Below are positions 63,001-64,000 of a stretch of DNA of 64,000 bases, piece by piece. The DNA lies in NCBI RefSeq assembly GCF_963662255.1, contig NC_085053.1, forward strand, positions 4,879,718 to 4,943,717. Reading direction: 5' to 3'. This stretch comes from Cinclus cinclus (Eukaryota; Chordata; Aves; Passeriformes; Cinclidae). The translations under genes and the position numbers were made by a program. The notes beneath the pieces were generated by a model. The model had not been told where the DNA came from. It saw nothing but the letters and a program-made list of their open reading frames with translations, and did no database searches. Position 1 is the stretch's first letter. Every line of letters begins with the position of its first letter.

Positions 63001-63779
63001 GAAGGATTCAGCTGCTTCTGAGTGTGACTGGAACAGATTTGCTTTCTAACAACCCTTTATGAGACAGGGCTGTGCTGCCAAGCTCAGCTTGATGTTGCTG
63101 TAGGCTGTATAACTCTTCAAGGGTTACTCCTTGGTGAAAGTTACAATTCTCTTTCACAGTGCTTTGCTTCAGAGCCGATCTGTTTGATGCATGTGGAAGT
63201 TAGGAGGTTTTGATAACTGTAAAGGAAAATAGTCTGCTTGTGGAAGAAGAACAAGTCACTGTACTTAGCAAGTACTGGAATAACCAATAAAAATACTGTG
63301 AAGTAATTGAGCTAAATTTGGATTTGCTTCATTAAAAGCAGGAGTGACAGCACAGGATGTGCTGTGGCAGACCAGAGTGGCTCTTGCAATTCTTACTCTC
63401 ACTCCAGCCGTAAATACAAGGTGCTCCTAAAACTTTTAAGTAAAAGCAGCTTTGCATGAAAGATGGGAATTAGGAAGAGCTCTAGTAAAATTCTCCAGGA
63501 ACACGTAATTTTTATCAATGTGACATAGCCAAGTAAAGCCACGGTGCATCCCTGCACCCCAAAGCGAACGTGGTGAGGGGGTACTTTGCCAGTGAAAGGC
63601 TGTGTCCTTTCTCTTTCTGTCTCTCCTTCGGCAGCTGGTTCCCAGTCCGTACGTGAGCGTGCGCAGCGACGGCAGCCTGCACCTGGAGAGGGTTCGGCTG
63701 CAGGACGGGGGGGATTACACCTGCATGGCCAGCAGCGTGGCAGGCACCAGCAACAGCACCACCACTGTCCACGTGTTTG
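26968..63779 (+). CDS. HMCN1: Hemicentin-1 (fibulin-6), internal part of gene: inferred exons 2-19
   Basis: Hemicentin-1 is a very large secreted extracellular-matrix protein of basement membranes and cell-matrix junctions. The family has an N-terminal VWA domain, a long array of Ig domains, then G2F, EGF and fibulin-type modules. Eighteen exons with GT-AG borders join in phase: 71, 159, 123, 172, 107, 121, 264, 145, 122, 276, 142, 128, 114, 159, 195, 99, 128 and 145 bases, 2670 in all. The product reads through the later VWA strands ([15 protein letters not shown]), the hemicentin linker, and six Ig-like domains with paired cysteines. N-glycosylation sequons are visible in exons 8, 11, 12, 16 and 19. 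The order and length match vertebrate HMCN1 from memory, with no missing exon or frameshift seen. The paralogue HMCN2 is the alternative; the linker and Ig1 wording fit HMCN1 better. Start codon, signal peptide and stop are outside the window. Confidence 0.96.
27478..27740 (-). repeat. CR1 LINE fragment, second subfamily
   Basis: Shares GCACAGACACCCCAACA, CCCTGTGCATCCCTGGGAGC and CCCATTCCCTGGGGAGCCTG with the copy at 34607. Confidence 0.85.
29080..29296 (+). repeat. CR1 LINE 3' fragment
   Basis: Sense copy: CCTGTGAGGGTGGGGAGGTC, GGTTGGATGGGGCTTGGAGC, GGGCTTTAAGGTCCTTCC, with the tail degraded to CATGATGATGATG. Confidence 0.9.
30793..30951 (+). CDS. HMCN1: HMCN1 exon 3 (inferred): VWA core
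   Basis: Fifty-three full codons lie between acceptor GTGAACAG and donor CAG|GTACTG, phase 0 at both ends. The exon starts [17 protein letters not shown] and contains the core strand [12 protein letters not shown]. The Asp in FTDARS sits where VWA domains carry a metal-site (MIDAS) aspartate; that role is inferred from the fold family. The Cys in GGGDCP probably pairs within the domain. A T17 run and an A/U hairpin lie just upstream in the intron. Confidence 0.96.
30952..31479 (+). other. HMCN1: HMCN1 intron 3
   Basis: Short GT-AG intron of 528 bases with no recognised element. Confidence 0.93.
31480..31602 (+). CDS. HMCN1: HMCN1 exon 4 (inferred): VWA domain
   Basis: Forty-one full codons, phase 0 at both ends, lie between acceptor TTAATCTAG and donor GAG|GTAACT. 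The product runs [14 protein letters not shown], then a helix [12 protein letters not shown] and [11 protein letters not shown]. It supplies the fifth VWA strand and following helix, and the second cysteine of the domain (GDCDD). It is separated from exon 3 by only 528 bases, then followed by a 7.35 kb intron. Confidence 0.96.
32677..32735 (+). repeat. CR1 LINE 3' end remnant
   Basis: Short remnant: TGAGATGGTCTTTAAGGGTC, then CCCAACCAATTCTGCGACC. Confidence 0.55.
33081..33285 (-). repeat. CR1 LINE 3' fragment
   Basis: Antisense copy: ATCATAGAATTGTAAAG, CCCCTGCCATGGGCAGGGAC, CCATCCAACCTGGCCTTGG, CACAGCTTCTCTGGGCACC. Confidence 0.92.
34300..34450 (+). repeat. CR1 LINE 3' fragment, diverged
   Basis: GTGTTCAAGGCCCATGTTGG, GAGCAACCTGGACTTGGAAG, GATGGGCTTTAATGTCCC and a decayed tail. 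Confidence 0.8.
34607..34880 (-). repeat. CR1 LINE fragment, second subfamily
   Basis: Closely related to the copy at 27478: CACCCTGTGCATCCCTGGGA, CCATTCCCTGGGGAGCCTGG, CTCCAGCCCTTCCCTCAGG. Confidence 0.87.
38954..39125 (+). CDS. HMCN1: HMCN1 exon 5 (inferred): end of VWA and start of linker
   Basis: The acceptor is CTTCTAG and the donor is CTAG|GTGAAG. The exon holds 57 codons plus one base (phase 1 exit). The product starts [19 protein letters not shown], the last VWA helix, and passes into the hemicentin linker ([19 protein letters not shown]). The donor is weak at +4 to +6 and is followed nine bases later by an uninterrupted T19 run. The final G joins GC of exon 6 to make a Gly codon. 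Confidence 0.95.
39126..40295 (+). other. HMCN1: HMCN1 intron 5
   Basis: GT-AG intron of 1170 bases. A T19 run (39135-39153) follows the donor. No interspersed repeat was recognised. Confidence 0.93.
40296..40402 (+). CDS. HMCN1: HMCN1 exon 6 (inferred): linker
   Basis: The acceptor is TTTTTTCAG and the donor is AAG|GTAAAG. The exon has two bases plus 35 codons, ending on a complete codon. The product includes [18 protein letters not shown] and PEPGTWTIK. This is part of the hemicentin-specific region between the VWA domain and the first Ig domain, expected to be extracellular. No catalytic motif is visible. Confidence 0.95.
40403..43444 (+). other. HMCN1: HMCN1 intron 6
   Basis: Intron of 3.04 kb with one CR1 copy at 40930. 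A G/T-rich stretch with several short G runs lies at 41655-41690. The rest is unassigned. Confidence 0.9.
40930..41212 (+). repeat. CR1 LINE 3' fragment
   Basis: AACTGCCAGAGGGCAGGGCT, CCTGTGAGGGTGGTGAGGTC, GCCAGGTTGGACAGGGCATG, then CCATGATTGTGTGACC at its 3' end. Confidence 0.92.
43445..43565 (+). CDS. HMCN1: HMCN1 exon 7 (inferred): linker
   Basis: The acceptor is GTTTTGCAG and the donor is CAAG|GTTTGT, with an unusual T at +3. The exon has forty codons plus one base. The product begins [19 protein letters not shown] and continues [14 protein letters not shown]. The base composition is richer in G and C than in exons 5 and 6. The exon lies in the conserved connecting segment of hemicentins. 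Confidence 0.94.
43566..44046 (+). other. HMCN1: HMCN1 intron 7
   Basis: Intron of 481 bases, GTTTGT donor, TTTCTAG acceptor. Nothing else was recognised. Confidence 0.93.
44047..44310 (+). CDS. HMCN1: HMCN1 exon 8 (inferred): end of linker
   Basis: The acceptor is TTTTTCTAG and the donor is CCTG|GTAAGA. The exon has two bases, 87 codons and one base. The product includes [36 protein letters not shown] and [17 protein letters not shown]. Two N-glycosylation sequons (NTT, NIS) are visible. It completes the linker and leaves in phase 1, the phase shared by all later domain borders. Confidence 0.96.
44556..44700 (+). CDS. HMCN1: HMCN1 exon 9 (inferred): Ig-like domain 1, first half
   Basis: The acceptor is TTCTTCAG and the donor is CAG|GTAAGT. 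The exon has two bases, 47 codons and two bases. The product starts [19 protein letters not shown], with the first Ig cysteine in VPCHVE. The usual core Trp after this Cys is absent: the matching position is in FTQRFTKNG. The same lack of Trp is recalled for mammalian HMCN1, so it is a domain trait and not damage. The split Arg codon is finished by exon 10, 3.5 kb away. Confidence 0.95.
44701..48245 (+). other. HMCN1: HMCN1 intron 9
   Basis: Intron of 3.5 kb splitting Ig domain 1. Only low-complexity tracts are seen (T15 at 46044-46058); no gene or recognised interspersed repeat. Confidence 0.9.
48246..48367 (+). CDS. HMCN1: HMCN1 exon 10 (inferred): Ig-like domain 1, second half
   Basis: The acceptor is TTCTGCAG and the donor is TCAG|GTGCGT. 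The exon has one base, 40 codons and one base. The product contains the Ig signature [16 protein letters not shown] and ends FLDVS. The Tyr-x-Cys motif supplies the second Ig cysteine. The exon is rich in C, G and CpG compared with exon 9 although both encode one domain. Confidence 0.95.
49248..49645 (-). repeat. Diverged older CR1 LINE fragment
   Basis: GTCACAGAATTACAGAAC, GGAGGCACCTTGGAGGTTGC, CTAGTCCAATTC, then GAATATCCCCAAGGGTGGAG. Antisense, noticeably more decayed than the other copies. Confidence 0.72.
50942..50984. repeat. ATT/GTT trinucleotide tract
   Basis: Runs of TTA/TTG-type triplets including four consecutive GTT units. Confidence 0.85.
52794..53069 (+). CDS. HMCN1: HMCN1 exon 11 (inferred): complete Ig-like domain 2
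   Basis: The acceptor is GTTCCCCAG and the donor is CAAG|GTAACG. The exon has two bases, 91 codons and one base, with phase 1 on both sides, so it is one symmetrical exon holding a whole Ig domain. Hallmarks are VLSCLV (Cys), YNLTWQR (Trp) and [15 protein letters not shown] (Cys). Sequons are NVT, NLT and NQS. About 76 percent of bases 52801-52920 are G or C by direct count, with many CpGs, unlike the AT-rich introns around it. Compared with the recalled mammalian exon, many Lys, Asn and Ile positions are Arg, Ala, Gly or Leu here. Confidence 0.95.
53136..53270 (+). repeat. CR1 LINE 3' end next to exon 11
   Basis: CCCTGGAAGTGTCCGAGGATG, GCTTGGAGCAACCTGGGATG, CTTCCAACCCAAACAATTGC. It begins about 66 bases after the exon 11 donor. 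Confidence 0.88.
55516..55624 (+). repeat. CR1 LINE 3' end
   Basis: CTTGGAGCAACCTGGTCTGG, TCTAAGGTCCCTTCCAACCC, and a tail CTATTCTGTGATTCTGT. Confidence 0.88.
55913..56052 (-). repeat. CR1 LINE 3' end
   Basis: ATGGAATCATGGAATG, CCATGGGCAGGGACACCTTC, CCCAGGTTGCTCCAAGCCC. Antisense; forms an inverted pair with the copy at 55516. Confidence 0.88.
56277..56362 (-). repeat. CR1 LINE 3' end, short
   Basis: TCATAGAATCACACAATGG, CTTAAAGGTCAATTTG, CCCCTGCCATGGGCAGGGAC. Antisense. Confidence 0.85.
56633..56774 (+). CDS. HMCN1: HMCN1 exon 12 (inferred): Ig-like domain 3, first half
   Basis: The acceptor is TTTTGGTAG, with a purine-interrupted tract, and the donor is GCAG|GTGGGA, on the weak side. The exon has two bases, 46 codons and two bases. 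The product reads [19 protein letters not shown], with [11 protein letters not shown] (first Cys) and VVWTLNDVF (core Trp). NQT is a sequon. The exon joins exon 13 through a split Arg codon. Confidence 0.95.
56775..57162 (+). other. HMCN1: HMCN1 intron 12
   Basis: Intron of 388 bases within Ig domain 3. AT-rich, nothing else recognised. Confidence 0.93.
57163..57290 (+). CDS. HMCN1: HMCN1 exon 13 (inferred): Ig-like domain 3, second half
   Basis: The acceptor is CGTTCCCAG and the donor is ATCG|GTAAGT. The exon has one base, 42 codons and one base. The product reads [19 protein letters not shown], then [16 protein letters not shown] with the second Ig cysteine. It exits in phase 1 at the domain border. 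Confidence 0.96.
57291..57979 (+). other. HMCN1: HMCN1 intron 13
   Basis: Intron of 689 bases between Ig domains 3 and 4; AT-rich, no element recognised. Confidence 0.93.
57980..58093 (+). CDS. HMCN1: HMCN1 exon 14 (inferred): Ig-like domain 4, first half
   Basis: The acceptor is TTTCTTTTTAG and the donor is AAAG|GTGTGC. The exon has two bases, 37 codons and one base. The product is [18 protein letters not shown], then [19 protein letters not shown], giving the first Ig cysteine and the core Trp. The intron splits the domain right after WFK, a different place from the splits in domains 3, 5 and 6. Confidence 0.95.
58094..58737 (+). other. HMCN1: HMCN1 intron 14
   Basis: Intron of 644 bases within Ig domain 4. 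A short inverted pair TTATGGTGAATTAA / TTAACTCACCATAATTAA lies near 58280-58300; nothing else. Confidence 0.92.
58738..58896 (+). CDS. HMCN1: HMCN1 exon 15 (inferred): Ig-like domain 4, second half
   Basis: The acceptor is CTGGACTTAG and the donor is GGCT|GTAAGT. The exon has two bases, 52 codons and one base. The product is [19 protein letters not shown], then [19 protein letters not shown] with the second Ig cysteine, ending KITLDVG. It exits in phase 1. Confidence 0.96.
58897..59534 (+). other. HMCN1: HMCN1 intron 15
   Basis: Intron of 638 bases with a short antisense CR1 3' remnant at 59065-59130 (GGAATGGTTTGAGTTGGAAA, GGACCTTAAAG). Confidence 0.9.
59065..59130 (-). repeat. CR1 LINE 3' end remnant
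   Basis: TTGGAATCGCGGAATGG and TTGGAAAGGACCTTAAAGC are the first bases of antisense CR1 copies in this window. Confidence 0.8.
59535..59729 (+). CDS. HMCN1: HMCN1 exon 16 (inferred): Ig-like domain 5, first part
   Basis: The acceptor is CTCTCCCCAG and the donor is CAGA|GTAGGT. The exon has two bases, 64 codons and one base. The product is [19 protein letters not shown], with [12 protein letters not shown] (Cys) and RVTWRRLDG (Trp), ending [14 protein letters not shown] is a sequon. The donor choice at 59730 is set by phase: it makes an Asn codon with AT of exon 17. Reading on instead would reach a stop within two codons. Confidence 0.94.
59730..60447 (+). other. HMCN1: HMCN1 intron 16
   Basis: Intron of 718 bases within Ig domain 5. 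It contains the 60-base T-rich tract listed separately. Confidence 0.92.
60029..60088. repeat. T-rich tract with single G interruptions
   Basis: About sixty bases of T broken by isolated G, followed by GCTTTGGTTGGTTGG. Confidence 0.95.
60448..60546 (+). CDS. HMCN1: HMCN1 exon 17 (inferred): Ig-like domain 5, end
   Basis: The acceptor is CCCCTGTAG and the donor is CTGG|GTAAGA. The exon has two bases, 32 codons and one base. The product is [19 protein letters not shown], then VTVTGL, giving the second Ig cysteine. It exits in phase 1. A 60-base T-rich tract ends about 360 bases upstream of the acceptor. Confidence 0.95.
60547..61837 (+). other. HMCN1: HMCN1 intron 17
   Basis: Intron of 1291 bases between Ig domains 5 and 6, with one well-preserved antisense CR1 copy at 61016. 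Confidence 0.92.
61016..61246 (-). repeat. CR1 LINE 3' fragment
   Basis: ACAGAACCCCACAGTGGTTT, GGACCTTAAAGCCCATCCAG, CAACCTGGCCTTGGACACTT, CCACCCTCACAGGGAACAAT. Close to the window's CR1 consensus, so probably young. Confidence 0.93.
61838..61965 (+). CDS. HMCN1: HMCN1 exon 18 (inferred): Ig-like domain 6, first half
   Basis: The acceptor is TTGTTCAAG, an AAG and not the commoner CAG or TAG, after a good T/C tract. The donor is GTG|GTAAGA. The exon has two bases and 42 codons, ending on a complete codon. The product is [19 protein letters not shown], with [12 protein letters not shown] (Cys) and RRWIKNN (Trp). Confidence 0.93.
61966..63634 (+). other. HMCN1: HMCN1 intron 18
   Basis: Intron of 1669 bases within Ig domain 6. 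A short sense CR1 3' remnant may lie at 62515-62572 (TGATCTCTGTGGTCCCTTCC). The rest is unassigned. Confidence 0.88.
63635..63779 (+). CDS. HMCN1: HMCN1 exon 19 (inferred): Ig-like domain 6, second half; last exon in window
   Basis: The acceptor is CCTTCGGCAG and the donor is TTTG|GTGAGC. The exon has 48 codons plus one base. The product is [19 protein letters not shown], then [16 protein letters not shown] with the second Ig cysteine, and a sequon NST, ending VHVF. It is GC- and CpG-rich. It exits in phase 1, so the gene continues beyond 64000. Confidence 0.95.
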
Positions 63780-64000
63780 GTGAGCAACTTCGTGCACTCG
63801 CCACAGCAGCTTTCACTGCTTTGCTGCTCTCACACCGACTTCCCACATTGCCTTTTCTGTCACGATGCTGCTTTGTGAAGTAACACAGGGGGAGATTGGA
63901 TCCACTGCATGGGGAAGAGCTGAGTGATCAAGACTGTTTTTCAAGTAAAATCAAATAAAACTATTTTGCGTTCACAAAAGATCCTCATTCAAGCGCTGGG
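63780..64000 (+). other. HMCN1: Start of HMCN1 intron 19
   Basis: Begins with the donor GTGAGC. Nothing recognised before the window ends. Confidence 0.9.

Noticed and set aside
1..64000. CRISPR arrays, tRNA or rRNA genes, bacterial-type operons
   Set aside because: No regularly spaced repeat-spacer pattern, cloverleaf or rRNA core sequence was seen; the window is vertebrate intron and exon DNA.

Overview
The window is a stretch of bird genome, most likely from a passerine. The evidence is about two dozen fragments of avian CR1 LINE 3' ends on both strands (several ending in the ATTCTGTG-type tail) and one element that resembles a passerine LTR. There are no bacterial-style operons. Coding sequence is a small fraction of the 64 kb and lies in short exons with GT-AG borders.

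One gene is recognisable: hemicentin-1 (HMCN1, fibulin-6), on the + strand and incomplete at both ends. Eighteen exons lie between 26968 and 63779. Their reading phases join without a break into 2670 coding bases, about 890 codons, with no internal stop. By comparison with vertebrate HMCN1 they correspond to exons 2-19. They encode the rest of the von Willebrand factor A (VWA) domain after its start (26968 to about 39000), the hemicentin-specific linker (about 39000 to 44310), and the first six immunoglobulin-like domains (44556 to 63779). The signal peptide and first VWA strand (exon 1), the promoter, the dozens of later Ig domains, the G2F/EGF/fibulin-type C-terminus and the stop codon all lie outside the window.

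Layout: 1-26967 fits intron 1, with no supportable gene, CR1 fragments, an LTR-like element holding a 39-41 bp minisatellite (1890-2058), a 42-base T run next to a GC-rich patch (14054-14330), and AT-rich or microsatellite DNA near 22.5-22.9 kb. From 26968 to 44310 the VWA and linker exons are separated by introns of 0.5 to 7.4 kb. From 44311 to 64000 the Ig exons follow, with every domain border falling in a phase-1 intron. Exons 10, 11, 16 and 19 are GC- and CpG-rich while their neighbours are not.

No novel system was found. The points worth checking are local: homopolymers and a hairpin next to splice sites, inverted CR1 pairs around exons, the GC-rich Ig2 exon, and the poly-T/GC-rich patch. 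Exon numbers and family assignments rest on recall of the protein family, not on a search.
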